This document shows, in pieces, positions 18,160 to 26,858 of a DNA stretch of 64,000 nt. The notes below the pieces were generated by a model. That model made no database searches and was not told the origin of the DNA. It saw only the letters and a program-made list of their open reading frames with translations. The stretch is from CAIKMD01 sp963803265. GTDB lineage: Bacteria > Pseudomonadota > Alphaproteobacteria > ATCC43930 > CGMCC-115725. The DNA lies in assembly GCA_963803265.1 (NCBI GenBank), contig CAWDLZ010000022.1, positions 62,001 to 126,000 of the forward strand, written 5' to 3'. Every line of letters begins with the position of its first letter. Position 1 is the stretch's first letter. Made by a program: the position numbers and the translations under genes.

Positions 18160-19704
18160 TCACCAGAGATAATCGACCGATGCAGTCTCGTCAACCGGTG
18201 GGGCCGATACCGTCGCGTTGAAGACGGGCGTCAACGCCAACGCCACCAAGTAATTCAAGATCACCGTATATACCGCGGCATAGCCCGGAAAAGTCCAGCC
18301 GCCCAAGACGAGCGGGTAGGTCGCGTTGAAATTCATCGCGACCGCCATCCAGGTTCCAGCCACGGTTCCGACCAACCAGCCGCACAACAGCGCCCAGTCG
18401 TTCAATTTCCGCGTGAAGAGTCCAAAGATCACCGCCGGGAAAGTTTGGATGATCCAGATGCCGCCCAGCAGTTGAAGCTGGATGGCATATTGCAGCGGGA
18501 CGAACAAAATGAAGACCAGGGCGCCAAACTTGACGACGAGGGAGACCCATTTCGCGATCTTCGCCTCATGCTGTGGGGTGCAATTCGGCTCGATGAATTC
18601 CCGATGAATGTTGCGCGTGTAAAGGTTGGACGCGGCGATCGACATGATCGAGGCGGGCACCAGCGCGCCAATGCCGATGGCGGCAAAGGCGATGCCGACG
18701 AACCATGACGGAAACGCCCAGAGGATGATCGCCGGCGCCGCGAAGTTCGCCTTGAACTGCGCGAAGCCAGCGGCGAATTCGGGCATCTTATCGACCCCAG
18801 CGGCGATCACGAAAAACCCGAGCAGCGTGAGGAGCCCGAGCATGAAGGAATAGAGCGGCAGCATCGCCGAGTTGCGCCGCACGGCGTGGGCGCTGCTCGC
18901 GCTCATGATGGCCGTCATGGCATGGGGATAGAGGAAGAGTGCCATTGCCGATCCCAGGGCCAGGGTCGCATAAGCGCCGTAGCTGCCGGTCGTGTTCGCG
19001 GCGGGCGCGGCGAGCAGCAGCTTCGCTGTGGGCAGGGCCGCGAAGATCTTGCCAAAGCCGCCGAGCTCGATCGGGATGACGATGATGGCCGCGAACGCCG
19101 TGATGTAAATCAGAAGATCCTTGACGATGGCGATGGCGGCGGGGGCGCGCAGGCCGCTGCTGAAGGTGAAGGCCGCGAGGATGATAAAGGCGAGAACGAG
19201 GGGGACATCCCCCACCCAACCCTGGCCGGAGATGCCAAGCGCGCCGATCACCACCTGCAAGCCCACGAGCTGAAGGGCAATGTATGGCATGGTCGCGACG
19301 ATGCCGCTCAGCGCGATCGCCAGCGCCAGCCAGCGGTTGCCGAAGCGCCCGCGCACGAAATCGCCGGCGGTGATGTAGCCGTGCTTGTTGCAAACTTGCC
19401 AGAGCCGGGGGAAGACGATGAACAGCAGCGGATAGATCAGGACCGTATAGGGCACCGCGAAGAACGCGACGGCGCCGGCGCCAAAGGCGAGCGCGGGGAG
19501 CGCGATGAAAGTGTACGCGGTGTAAAGGTCGCCGCCGACGAGGAACCAGGTGACGACGGTGCCGAAGCGCCGTCCGCCCAACCCCCATTCGTGGAGCTGA
19601 TCGAGATCGCCGCGCCGCCAGCGCGCAGCAGCAAAGCCCAGCCAGGTAATGAAACCGAACAGTAGCACGAAGATGACCAGTGCGGTCCAGTTCACGTCCT
19701 GCAC
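18160..19704 (-). CDS. Sodium:solute symporter (SSS family, monocarboxylate-type)
   Basis: 514 residues with about 13 hydrophobic segments, the usual number for the SSS family. Recognisable parts are LGGRRFGTVVTWFLVGGDLYTAYTF (first sodium-site helix), NKHGYITAGDFVRGRFGNR (about residues 106-124), FLYPHAMTAIMSASS and the ALVPASIMSIAASNLYTRNI loop near residue 360. These fit the monocarboxylate/acetate branch (MctP-like). It would import a small organic acid with sodium. It is preceded by a DUF3311 gene, the standard small partner of these carriers. Confidence 0.88.
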   Translation of the reverse strand: MQDVNWTALVIFVLLFGFITWLGFAAARWRRGDLDQLHEWGLGGRRFGTVVTWFLVGGDLYTAYTFIALPALAFGAGAVAFFAVPYTVLIYPLLFIVFPRLWQVCNKHGYITAGDFVRGRFGNRWLALAIALSGIVATMPYIALQLVGLQVVIGALGISGQGWVGDVPLVLAFIILAAFTFSSGLRAPAAIAIVKDLLIYITAFAAIIVIPIELGGFGKIFAALPTAKLLLAAPAANTTGSYGAYATLALGSAMALFLYPHAMTAIMSASSAHAVRRNSAMLPLYSFMLGLLTLLGFFVIAAGVDKMPEFAAGFAQFKANFAAPAIILWAFPSWFVGIAFAAIGIGALVPASIMSIAASNLYTRNIHREFIEPNCTPQHEAKIAKWVSLVVKFGALVFILFVPLQYAIQLQLLGGIWIIQTFPAVIFGLFTRKLNDWALLCGWLVGTVAGTWMAVAMNFNATYPLVLGGWTFPGYAAVYTVILNYLVALALTPVFNATVSAPPVDETASVDYLW

Positions 19705-19757
19705 GGCGTTTCCCCCGATGAATTGTCGTTATGCGGCGGCATGCGAGGAGCGCCGTT

Positions 19758-19958
19758 CTAATCGGTGGCGAAATAAACGATCGCGGTCAGGGCCGCCCCG
19801 ACGAAGACCATGAAGAGCTGGAACCAATAGAAGAATGGCAGACCGATGAAGCTCGGCTCCGCGACGTTGTAATACGGCACCCACAGCACGATGACGACCT
19901 GCACCAGCAAGAGCAGGTACCACCAGCTCCAACCATGATGACGTGGCTTCTGGTCCAT
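19758..19958 (-). CDS. DUF3311 small membrane protein (symporter partner)
   Basis: 66 residues from the ATG at 19958 (MDQKPRHHGWSWWYLLLL). Two transmembrane helices are separated by the short VPYYNVAEPSFIGLPFFYW loop, the DUF3311 pattern. Genes of this family sit directly before SSS symporters and are thought to be accessory subunits. The downstream symporter starts 54 bases further on in the same direction. In-frame ATGs at 19976 and further upstream would lengthen it by six or more residues; I chose the one closest to family length. Confidence 0.75.
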   Translation of the reverse strand: MDQKPRHHGWSWWYLLLLVQVVIVLWVPYYNVAEPSFIGLPFFYWFQLFMVFVGAALTAIVYFATD

Positions 19959-20077
19959 GATTGCGGCGTTCCCCATCCCCGAGGCGCCAGGCATTGGCGG
20001 TGCCGACGCCGACCGCATCGTTTTACGCGTTTGGTAGCGACAGCGTCAACCGGTCGGCGCGCCGGGCGAATCCGCGT

Positions 20078-20770
20078 TCAGACCGGGTAGCCCTTGGCGT
20101 TCCCGGCCAGTCCGCCGAACAGCTCGAGCATGCGGCGGCGCCAAGCGTAGATCGGATCGTCCGCTTCCAGGAGTTTGAAATCGCTGATCGCGCGGCACCA
20201 TTGGAAGCCGCCGAACACCGCGTAATCGGCATAAAGTGGCGCCGCCCCGCCGAGGAAGGCTTGCGTCTTCAGGGTCAGCCGGAGCGGCGCGAGGCTGGCG
20301 CGAAATCCCACCACGCTCTGGTCGCGATCGGCCACCACCGCTTCGAGCGTCTTGCCGAAACGCTCCTCCCGGCTGGCGCGGAAATAGTCGCGGTCCTTCG
20401 GATCGACATGTTTCAGGATGTCGAGCACGACCAGTTTGATCATGCCGAGATGCATCGCCGAATCCGCCCAGCTCGCGTGGAAGCGCGTCAGCGCCATGCC
20501 GGAATTCCCGCCGAACAACGAGGGCCGATCGGGGTAGCGGGCTTCCAAGTACTCGGCGATCGCCCAGGAATCGTTGACCCAGCGTTCGCCATCGACGAGC
20601 ACAGGCACGCGACCCTGCTTGCTGAAGGCAATCGCGTCCTTGTCGGTGAAACGCCAGGGAACGGCCTCGACCTCGAGACCCTTATGCGCGAGCGCCATCT
20701 TCGCGCGCCAACAATAAGGGCTGAAGCGGCGATCCGCCTCGGCCCCGGCGAGGTCATAGAGCTTGAGCAT
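20078..20770 (-). CDS. Glutathione S-transferase family protein
   Basis: 230 residues starting MLKLYDLAG. The thioredoxin-like N-terminal domain has the FSPYCWRAKMAL active-site helix (about residues 17-28) with Ser and Cys in the usual nucleophile-assisting positions, and VPVLVDGERWVNDSWAIAEYLE (about 56-77), the glutathione-binding cis-proline and ES/DS motif. The C-terminal helical domain follows. It would conjugate or reduce substrates with glutathione, or serve as a beta-etherase-like enzyme. It lies two bases downstream of the CopD-like gene and is probably co-transcribed with the CbpA/CbpM genes. Confidence 0.85.
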   Translation of the reverse strand: MLKLYDLAGAEADRRFSPYCWRAKMALAHKGLEVEAVPWRFTDKDAIAFSKQGRVPVLVDGERWVNDSWAIAEYLEARYPDRPSLFGGNSGMALTRFHASWADSAMHLGMIKLVVLDILKHVDPKDRDYFRASREERFGKTLEAVVADRDQSVVGFRASLAPLRLTLKTQAFLGGAAPLYADYAVFGGFQWCRAISDFKLLEADDPIYAWRRRMLELFGGLAGNAKGYPV

Positions 20771-20772
20771 CG

Positions 20773-21216
20773 CTATCCCCAATAGCGGCCGGTCGCGCCC
20801 ACGACGACCACGATCAAGCCAAGCGCCAAGTTGAATTCGACGATGCGCCGGATCTGGTTGAGCTGTGCCGCCGCGGCGGAAAGATCGCCGCCGTCAACCG
20901 CGCGACGAAAGCGACGCCAGGGCGCGAAATAAAGATGCCCGAAGGCCAGCATCATCACGATGCCCAGCCCCTCCATGATCTGGACATGGCGCCCGTCAAC
21001 GCCGAGGCCCTGCATGGCGAAGCCGCTCGCGAGCAGCAATACGATGCAGACCCACACCCAGCCGAAGAAACGCTGAAACACCCGTCGCCAGAGCGCGAGC
21101 CGTACCGCCGGCTCGAGCGGCTCGACCGACGGCCGCAACATCTGATGCGCGAAGAACATGCCGCCGACCCAAACCACGGCGGCCAGGATATGGAAGAATA
21201 CCAGCATTCCGATCAT
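20773..21216 (-). CDS. CopD-like integral membrane protein
   Basis: 147 residues with four hydrophobic helices: MLVFFHILAAVVWVGGMFFAH at the start, then VWVCIVLLLASGFAMQG, IVMMLAFGHLYFAPW and ALGLIVVVVGATGRYWG. Histidine in FHILAA and in the third helix (FGHLYF) are conserved in the CopD/DUF families and may bind haem or copper. The cellular role is uncertain. The ATG at 21216 is one base from the cbpM stop at 21218, and the next gene follows by two bases, so this is part of a tight operon. Confidence 0.7.
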   Translation of the reverse strand: MIGMLVFFHILAAVVWVGGMFFAHQMLRPSVEPLEPAVRLALWRRVFQRFFGWVWVCIVLLLASGFAMQGLGVDGRHVQIMEGLGIVMMLAFGHLYFAPWRRFRRAVDGGDLSAAAAQLNQIRRIVEFNLALGLIVVVVGATGRYWG

Positions 21217-21217
21217 G

Positions 21218-21541
21218 CTATTGGGTCTCGCCGAGCCGCGCGCGCAACGTCGTCTGGATGTCGGGGGGCAGGGCGTCAACCGCCGCTGCCAGGGATTTGA
21301 GCCGGCGGCGCAGCGCATAGACCTGATCGAGCAGGTTGAGCACCACCGGCATCGCCTCCTCGTCGATCATCAGCTCGCGTTTGAGCTCGACGATCAGCTG
21401 GACGCGCGCGACGTCGATCGCGCGAAAGACGTAGGTATCCTGTCTGCGTTCGGGCAGCACCCAGCGCGCCGCGATCCAGCGCTCGAGCTCGGGCGCGTCG
21501 AGATCGCGGATTTCGCGAAGCACCGCATCGAAGGTGATCAT
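21218..21541 (-). CDS. cbpM: Chaperone modulator CbpM family protein
   Basis: 107 residues of the CbpM/MerR_2 type: a winged-helix region (WIAARWVLPERRQDTYVFRA, about residues 22-41) and a long helix (IDVARVQLIVELKRELMIDEEAMPVVLNLLD in two parts) ending in VYALRRRLKSL. CbpM binds the J domain of CbpA and inhibits its co-chaperone and DNA-binding activity. It overlaps the end of the CbpA gene by four bases (ATGA) in the canonical cbpA-cbpM order. Confidence 0.85.
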   Translation of the reverse strand: MITFDAVLREIRDLDAPELERWIAARWVLPERRQDTYVFRAIDVARVQLIVELKRELMIDEEAMPVVLNLLDQVYALRRRLKSLAAAVDALPPDIQTTLRARLGETQ

Positions 21542-22446
21542 GCCGCCATCCCCTTGCGCGGGTCATAGGGGTGCTTGGCGGCCCAGTCCCTGAGAAAAGC
21601 ATCGAGCTCGGCATCGCCGCCCGGCGGCAGCACGACTTGCAAGGTGACGAAGGCATCGCCGCGCCCAGCCACGCCCTTGCCTTTAAGGCGTAGCGTCGTG
21701 CCGCTGTTCGAATGCGGCGGGATGGTCATGGCCACCGCGCCCGAAGGCGTCGGCACGGTGACGCGCCCACCCAGCGTCGCCTCGCCGAGCGTCACCGGCA
21801 GATCGAAACGAATGTCGTCGCCCTCGCGCCGATAGACCTGATGGGGCGCGATATGGATTTCGATCAACGCGTCGCCATTAGGGCCGCCGCCCAAGCCCGC
21901 GCCGCCCTGCCCAGCCAGACGCAGCACCTGGCCATCGTGTACGCCCGCCGGAATCGTAAGGTCTATGCTCTTGCCTGGCGCGAGCTCGAGGCGGCGGCGA
22001 GCGCCATTGAAGGCGTCGAGAAAGTCAACGGTCAGCACATAATGCCGGTCGGAGCCGCGCAGGCGAATCGTGCCTTGCGCCTCGCCGCCGCGCGGACGTT
22101 GCGAAAAGTAAGCGAAGAGATCGTCGATATCCTCGGGCGAGACACCCTCGGCGCTGCGGTATCTCGCGCCCGGCGCGCCCTCGGCGAAATCGCTGTAGGC
22201 ATAGGCGCGTGGCCGCTCGGCGCCGCTCTCGTCGATCTCGCCGCGGTCGAAGCGCGCGCGTTTTTCCTTGTCGGATAAAATATCGTTTGCGGCAGCGATT
22301 TCCTTGAATCGCGCCTCGGCCTGCTTGTTGCCGGGATTGAGATCGGGGTGATGCTTCTTAGCGAGGTTGCGATAGGCGCGGCGGATTTCCTCCTCCGTCG
22401 CGTCGCGCTTCACGCCCAGCACCTCGTAGGGATTTCTGCTCGCCAT
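21538..22446 (-). CDS. cbpA: DnaJ-type curved-DNA-binding co-chaperone CbpA
   Basis: 302 residues from the ATG at 22446. An N-terminal J domain (NPYEVLGVKRDATEEEIRRA, with KHHPDLNPGNK carrying the HPD motif near residue 35) is followed by a flexible region and the two C-terminal beta domains (GKSIDLTIPAGVHDGQVLRL, RREGDDIRFDLPVTLGEA, MTIPPHSNSGTTLRLKGKG). The cysteine-rich zinc domain of DnaJ is absent, which marks it as a CbpA/type II protein. It stimulates DnaK ATPase and can bind DNA. It leads a four- or five-gene minus-strand operon with cbpM. Confidence 0.88.
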   Translation of the reverse strand: MASRNPYEVLGVKRDATEEEIRRAYRNLAKKHHPDLNPGNKQAEARFKEIAAANDILSDKEKRARFDRGEIDESGAERPRAYAYSDFAEGAPGARYRSAEGVSPEDIDDLFAYFSQRPRGGEAQGTIRLRGSDRHYVLTVDFLDAFNGARRRLELAPGKSIDLTIPAGVHDGQVLRLAGQGGAGLGGGPNGDALIEIHIAPHQVYRREGDDIRFDLPVTLGEATLGGRVTVPTPSGAVAMTIPPHSNSGTTLRLKGKGVAGRGDAFVTLQVVLPPGGDAELDAFLRDWAAKHPYDPRKGMAA

Positions 22447-22529
22447 GATCGCAGGGATATAGGCCCTCCGCGCCAGCCCGCCAAGGCGTCGTTGCGGGAT
22501 CGGCGCGGTTCGGGTACCCTCGCTTACTT

Positions 22530-22700
22530 CATTGGGGAGTAGCCGCCCGGCCATCGGCCGGGCCATGCGTCAACATGCTTGGCGATGATCTCTAGGGATC
22601 GCCGCCATGGCGCATGGGGTCCTCGCGTCGAGCGAGGCATGGCGAGACCAACGGATCGACCCCGCCGCGGCCGAGGCGGGAGCGACCCGTGGTCTCAACC
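22530..22700 (+). ncRNA. yybP-ykoY manganese riboswitch
   Basis: The conserved core is present in order: GGGGAGTAGCC at 22534-22544, a GC-rich hairpin (CCCGGCC/GGCCGGG), GTCAACATGCTT at 22569-22580, a long variable stem, and GGCGAGACC at 22641-22649. These are the two metal-binding loop strands of the yybP-ykoY class, which senses Mn2+. Downstream, GGTCTC at 22691-22696 can pair with GAGACC at 22644-22649, and CCCGCC/GGCGGG forms another hairpin at 22661-22680, giving a plausible expression platform. The element sits directly in front of a UPF0016 exporter gene, its best-known type of target. Confidence 0.88.
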
Positions 22701-22720
22701 CCGGCCCGAGGCGTTCCCCG

Positions 22721-23281
22721 GTGGAAGCCTTCCTCGTCTCGCTGACCACCGTGGCCGTCGCCGAAATCGGCGACCGCACGCAACTGTTGTCCCTGGCTTT
22801 GGCGGCACACTACCGCAAGCCCTGGCTCATCATCGCCGGGATTCTCCTGGCCACGGTCGCCAATCACGCGGTCGCGGGGCTGGTCGGCTCGTGGTTCGGC
22901 CGACTCCTCACGCCGACCGTGCTCGACGTCATGGTGGGCGTCAGCATGATCGCAATGGCGGTTTGGGTCTTGCGCGCCGACACGCTGAAGGGCGGCACCG
23001 AGGCCAGCGATCACAGCGCGTTTCTCGCCACGCTGGTGACCTTCTTTATCGCCGAGATCGGCGACAAAACTCAGATCGCGACTCTGGCCTTGGCGGCGGC
23101 TTATCCCAACCTCGTTTTGGTCGTAACCGGCACCACGGCCGGGATGTTGATCGCGAATATTCCTGCGGTATTCCTCGGTGACGCGCTCTCAGGCAAACTC
23201 CCGATCCGCGAAATGAACTATGTCGCCGCGGTGTTGTTCGGGGTCTTGGGCATCGTCTTTGTCGTCCGCGCGCTGATCTGA
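22721..23281 (+). CDS. UPF0016/TMEM165-GDT1 family Mn2+ exporter
   Basis: 186 residues from a GTG at 22721. The protein shows the duplicated signature of the family: VAEIGDRTQLLSLALAA (about residues 12-28) and FIAEIGDKTQIATLALAA (about 108-125), each E-x-G-D-K/R-T on a membrane helix, with six predicted helices. Members export manganese or calcium. An earlier in-frame ATG at 22607 lies inside the riboswitch, so the start I give is later and yields the normal family length. The manganese riboswitch just upstream supports Mn2+ efflux as the function. Confidence 0.88.
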   Translation: MEAFLVSLTTVAVAEIGDRTQLLSLALAAHYRKPWLIIAGILLATVANHAVAGLVGSWFGRLLTPTVLDVMVGVSMIAMAVWVLRADTLKGGTEASDHSAFLATLVTFFIAEIGDKTQIATLALAAAYPNLVLVVTGTTAGMLIANIPAVFLGDALSGKLPIREMNYVAAVLFGVLGIVFVVRALI

Positions 23282-23284
23282 GCG

Positions 23285-23842
23285 TCAGTCGGCCTGACGT
23301 TCGATCCAGGCGGCGAAGGCCTGCATGTATTTCGTCAAAAACTCGCCCGTGCCGGGATTGGCGAGCTTGCCCGCCGCATCAAACAGCTTGTCGGCGCCAC
23401 CGACATAGGCCTCAGGCTGCGGCATCGCCGGGACGTTGAGGAAAACGAGCGATTGGCGCAGATGGTGGTTGGCGCCGAAAGCGCCGATGGCGCCGGGCGA
23501 GACGCTGATCACCGCGCCGGGCTTGCCGTCCCAGACGTTCTTGCCGTAAGGGCGCGAGCCGACATCGATCGCGTTCTTCAACGGCGCCGGAACCGATCGG
23601 TTGTATTCGGGCGTCACGAACAGCACCGCGTCCGCCTTGCGAACGTGGTCGCGGAACGCCGTCCAAGCGGCCGGAGGCTCGCCATCGAGATCCTGGTTGT
23701 AAAGCGGCAATTCACCGATCTCGATGATGTCGAGCGCCAAGGATGCCGGCGCAAGCCCGGCCACCGCGCGAGCCATTTTTCGGCTGAACGAATCCTTGCG
23801 CAAACTGCCGACAAGAACGGCAACGTCCTTGGTCGCTGTCAT
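23285..23842 (-). CDS. NADPH-dependent FMN reductase (chromate reductase type)
   Basis: 185 residues with a flavodoxin-like fold. The phosphate loop reads VLVGSLRKDSFSRKMARA (about residues 9-26), followed by DAVLFVTPEYNRSVPAPLKNA (about 72-92) and the AIDVGSRPYG loop typical of the ArsH/YieF/chromate reductase group. These enzymes bind FMN and reduce quinones, chromate or other acceptors with NAD(P)H. The gene converges with the UPF0016 gene, with only three bases between stops. Confidence 0.87.
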   Translation of the reverse strand: MTATKDVAVLVGSLRKDSFSRKMARAVAGLAPASLALDIIEIGELPLYNQDLDGEPPAAWTAFRDHVRKADAVLFVTPEYNRSVPAPLKNAIDVGSRPYGKNVWDGKPGAVISVSPGAIGAFGANHHLRQSLVFLNVPAMPQPEAYVGGADKLFDAAGKLANPGTGEFLTKYMQAFAAWIERQAD

Positions 23843-23891
23843 GATCGCTCCTCCGGTTTTGCCGTGCGTGACATGGCGATCGGGAGACTGC

Positions 23892-24731
23892 CTACAATCC
23901 CGCCAGGCGCATGCTTTCCTGCCACAAATGGCTGGCCGCCTCGGCATCGCAAGCAGCCGGGTCGGGCGCCTGCTCGCGGCACTCGCCGAAATAAAGGCCG
24001 CTGATGCCGGCGACCGCGGGCGAGGAGGCCAGATAAACTGGCGTTTCCGCGCCGCGCTCGACCGGAATCGCGATGAAGCGCTTGCCGATGGCCAAGACCA
24101 GCCGATGAACGCCGCGATTATTGTCGCCAAAGCGCGTTGCGACAAATCCGGGATGGAGGCAATTCGCGGTGACGCCGGTTCCGCCGAGCCTGCGCGCCAG
24201 CTCGCGAGTGAACAGAATGTTGCAGAGTTTGGAGCGCTTATAGGCTTTCCAGCCGCTATAGCGCCGCGAGCATTGCAGATCGTCAAAATCGAGCCGGGCG
24301 CCGCGATGCGCCCCGGAGGCGACGTTGACGATACGCGCGGGCGCGGATTGGAGGACGCGCGTCAGCAGCAAATGGGTCAGCAGGAAATAACCCATATGGT
24401 TGAGCGCAAAAGTGCATTCGAGGCCGTCCGGCGTCGTGTCCCGACGGGCGAAGAACGCACCCGCATTGTTGAGCAACACATCGATGCGGGGCGCGGAGCT
24501 AAGCAATTCCGGCGCGAGGCGCCGCACCTCGTCGCGGCGCGCCAGATCCGCGTAATGCATCTCGGCCGCGACTCCCGGCACGAGCGCGCGCAACTTGGCC
24601 AGCACCGCCTCGCCCTTGCCGCGATTGCGGCCCACCAGGACGAGGCGCGCGCCCAGCGCAGCGAGCCGATGAGCGGCTTCGAGCCCGATCCCATCGGTCG
24701 CGCCGGTGATGACGCAAACCTTGCCCTTCAT
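23892..24731 (-). CDS. Short-chain dehydrogenase/reductase (retinol dehydrogenase-like)
   Basis: 279 residues with an intact SDR core: TGATDGIGLEAA for the cofactor (residues about 9-20), VLVGRNRGKGE preferring NADP(H), LLNNAGAFF, the catalytic serine in NVASGAHRG and Y-x3-K in AYKRSKLCN, then HPGFVATRF. The sequence resembles the RDH11-14/WWOX branch, which reduces aldehydes or oxidises alcohols. The substrate is unknown. Its ATG overlaps the stop of the preceding inositol-phosphatase family gene (ATGA). Confidence 0.87.
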   Translation of the reverse strand: MKGKVCVITGATDGIGLEAAHRLAALGARLVLVGRNRGKGEAVLAKLRALVPGVAAEMHYADLARRDEVRRLAPELLSSAPRIDVLLNNAGAFFARRDTTPDGLECTFALNHMGYFLLTHLLLTRVLQSAPARIVNVASGAHRGARLDFDDLQCSRRYSGWKAYKRSKLCNILFTRELARRLGGTGVTANCLHPGFVATRFGDNNRGVHRLVLAIGKRFIAIPVERGAETPVYLASSPAVAGISGLYFGECREQAPDPAACDAEAASHLWQESMRLAGL

Positions 24732-25534
24732 GCTGTCGTCACGACCTCCTCGACGGTGTGCCACGCGGCGGCGCTGGCGGCGGCCAGGACGGCGCGGTCG
24801 ATGATGCGCGCGTCATAGGCCGCGCCGTCGAGGAACGATGCGCAGCCGCCGGCCTCGGCGACGATCAGCATGCCGGCGGCGTGGTCCCAGGGCAGCGAGC
24901 GCGAATGCAGCGAGAATTGGCTGATGCCGCGCGCCAACGCCATGTATTCAAGACCGCTGCACCCCTGATTGTGGACGCCACGGACGCGGCCGCTTTCGTT
25001 GAGCGCCTTGGCGGCGCGGACGCCCGATTTAGCGCGGCCATAGGCCGAGCCGGTGATGCGTTCGGGTGGAACATGGGCAGCGACCGCGAGCCGTTCCGCC
25101 CCATGCCACGCACCCGCGCCCTTCGCCGCCGACACCATGATGTCGCCGAGCGGATCGTAAATCCAGCCGAACTCGGCCGCGCCGCGCCGCACCAGCGCGA
25201 CAATGACCGCGAAGCCGGGCAGGCCCTTGGCGAAGTTCGAGGTGCCGTCCACCGGGTCGATGACCCAGACTGGCGCATCGGAGGCCAAAAGGTCCAGCCG
25301 CCGCGGCTCCTCGGCGACGCTTTCTTCGCCCACCGCCGCGCTGCCAGGCAAAGCCGCGAGCAAAAGCCGCGTCAGCTCGTGCTCGGTTTCGGTATCGGCG
25401 ATCGTGACCGGATCCCCGGGCTTCTTTTCCCGGATGTCGCCCTTTCCCAATGCACGAAAACGCGGCAGAATCAAGGCACGGGCGGTATCCCGGATAAAAT
25501 TTGTGACGGTTCCATTTTCGATCATCCGTGGCAT
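24728..25534 (-). CDS. Inositol monophosphatase family protein (HisN-like possible)
   Basis: 268 residues. The metal-binding motifs of the family are complete: GEES (E near residue 70), WVIDPVDGTSNFAKGLPGF (residues about 89-107) and the C-terminal WDHAAGMLIVAEAGG (about 218-232). Such enzymes hydrolyse inositol-1-phosphate, 3'-phosphoadenosine phosphates or histidinol phosphate with Mg2+. The specific substrate cannot be read from the sequence. Divergent from the amine oxidase gene, with 26 bases between the starts. Confidence 0.87.
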   Translation of the reverse strand: MPRMIENGTVTNFIRDTARALILPRFRALGKGDIREKKPGDPVTIADTETEHELTRLLLAALPGSAAVGEESVAEEPRRLDLLASDAPVWVIDPVDGTSNFAKGLPGFAVIVALVRRGAAEFGWIYDPLGDIMVSAAKGAGAWHGAERLAVAAHVPPERITGSAYGRAKSGVRAAKALNESGRVRGVHNQGCSGLEYMALARGISQFSLHSRSLPWDHAAGMLIVAEAGGCASFLDGAAYDARIIDRAVLAAASAAAWHTVEEVVTTA

Positions 25535-25560
25535 GATGGCCGGACTGGATCGAGATTGCC

Positions 25561-26826
25561 ATGGCGGAATTCACAACTGATTTTGATGTCGTCGTCGTCG
25601 GCGCGGGCGCGGCCGGGCTCGCCGCCTGTCACCGCTTGGTCACGGCGAGGCTGAAGGTGATCGCAATCGAGGCGCGCGACCGGATCGGCGGCCGCGCCTG
25701 GACGGTGCCGACGGCGATCGGCAAGCCGGTAGATTTGGGCTGCGAGTGGCTCCATTCGGCCGATATCAATCCCTGGACCGGGATCGCCGAGCGCTACCGG
25801 TTCGCGCTCGACAAGACCCAGCCGGAATGGGCGAGCCGCGTCGCCATCCATCACGGCGCGGCCGCCAGCGACGATTGGCTGAGCGCGCGCGACGCTCTCG
25901 ATGAAGCCTATGAGCGCGCCAGCTTGGAGTCCGAGGACCGGGCCGCCTCGACGCTTCTGCCGCCGGACGGCCGCTGGAACAAGCTCCAGGACGCGATCAG
26001 CACCTGGGCCAATGGCGCCGAGCTCGAATTCGTCTCGGTCAAGGATCGCCAGCGCTACGACAACACCAGTCTCAACTACCGAGCCTATGACGGCTATGGC
26101 GCCCTGATTTCCGCCTACGGCGCCGATCTGCCGGTTCGCCTAGAAACCGCTGTCGAAAAGATCGACCATGCCGGACGCGACATCCGGATCGCGACCAACC
26201 GCGGCGATTTGACGGCGCGCACGGCCATCGTCACGGTATCGACCAATATTTTGGCCGCCGACGCGATTCGCTTCACCCCTGCCCTGCCGCGCATCGGCGC
26301 CGCGGCGGCTTGCCTCCCGTGCGGCGTCGCCAACAAGCTTTTCCTCGCGCTCGATGGCGACGAGCCGAGCGAAAGCTACCGCCACCTGGTCGGACGGACC
26401 GACCGCGCCGAAACCGGCAATTACCAGATCCGGCCGCATGGCTGGCCGATGATCTCCGCTTATTTCGGCGGCAGGCTGTCGGTCGGGCTCGAAAAGAGCG
26501 GACAGGCGGCGATGGCCAGCTTTGCCATCGACGAGCTCGGCGGGATCTTCGGCGAGAACATCCGGCGCCGCTTGAGCCCGCTCGCCAGTTCGGCCTGGGC
26601 CGGAGATCCGTTCGCGCGGGGCTCTTATTCCTGCGCCTTGCCCGGTCATGCCGATGACCGAAAGATCCTCATAGCCCCGGTAAGCGAGCGGCTGTTCTTC
26701 GCCGGCGAAGCCTGTTCGCTCGACCAGTTCGGCACCGCACACGCGGCCTTCACGTCGGGCGTCGCGGCTGCCGAACGCGCGCTGGTCGCGCTCGAGAAGA
26801 CGCCGGACAGCGTCGATAGCGTCTAG
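25561..26826 (+). CDS. FAD-dependent amine oxidase family protein
   Basis: 421 residues. FAD is held by VVVGAGAAGLAACHRL (about residues 10-25) and the ARDRIGGRAWTV motif (about 38-49). The C-terminal FAD segment reads RLFFAGEACSLDQFGTAHAAFTSG. The protein belongs to the flavin monoamine oxidase/polyamine oxidase superfamily and would oxidise an amine to an imine with oxygen. No signal peptide is apparent. The start at 25561 is directly behind the promoter region shared with the inositol phosphatase-like gene. Confidence 0.86.
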   Translation: MAEFTTDFDVVVVGAGAAGLAACHRLVTARLKVIAIEARDRIGGRAWTVPTAIGKPVDLGCEWLHSADINPWTGIAERYRFALDKTQPEWASRVAIHHGAAASDDWLSARDALDEAYERASLESEDRAASTLLPPDGRWNKLQDAISTWANGAELEFVSVKDRQRYDNTSLNYRAYDGYGALISAYGADLPVRLETAVEKIDHAGRDIRIATNRGDLTARTAIVTVSTNILAADAIRFTPALPRIGAAAACLPCGVANKLFLALDGDEPSESYRHLVGRTDRAETGNYQIRPHGWPMISAYFGGRLSVGLEKSGQAAMASFAIDELGGIFGENIRRRLSPLASSAWAGDPFARGSYSCALPGHADDRKILIAPVSERLFFAGEACSLDQFGTAHAAFTSGVAAAERALVALEKTPDSVDSV

Positions 26827-26858
26827 TTCTCGGCCCTCGCTCCACGGTGGGGCCCGAG

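Noticed and set aside
22607..22720. Longer N-terminus for the UPF0016 gene starting at 22607
   Set aside because: These codons lie inside the riboswitch, have no membrane or family character, and would give an over-long protein.
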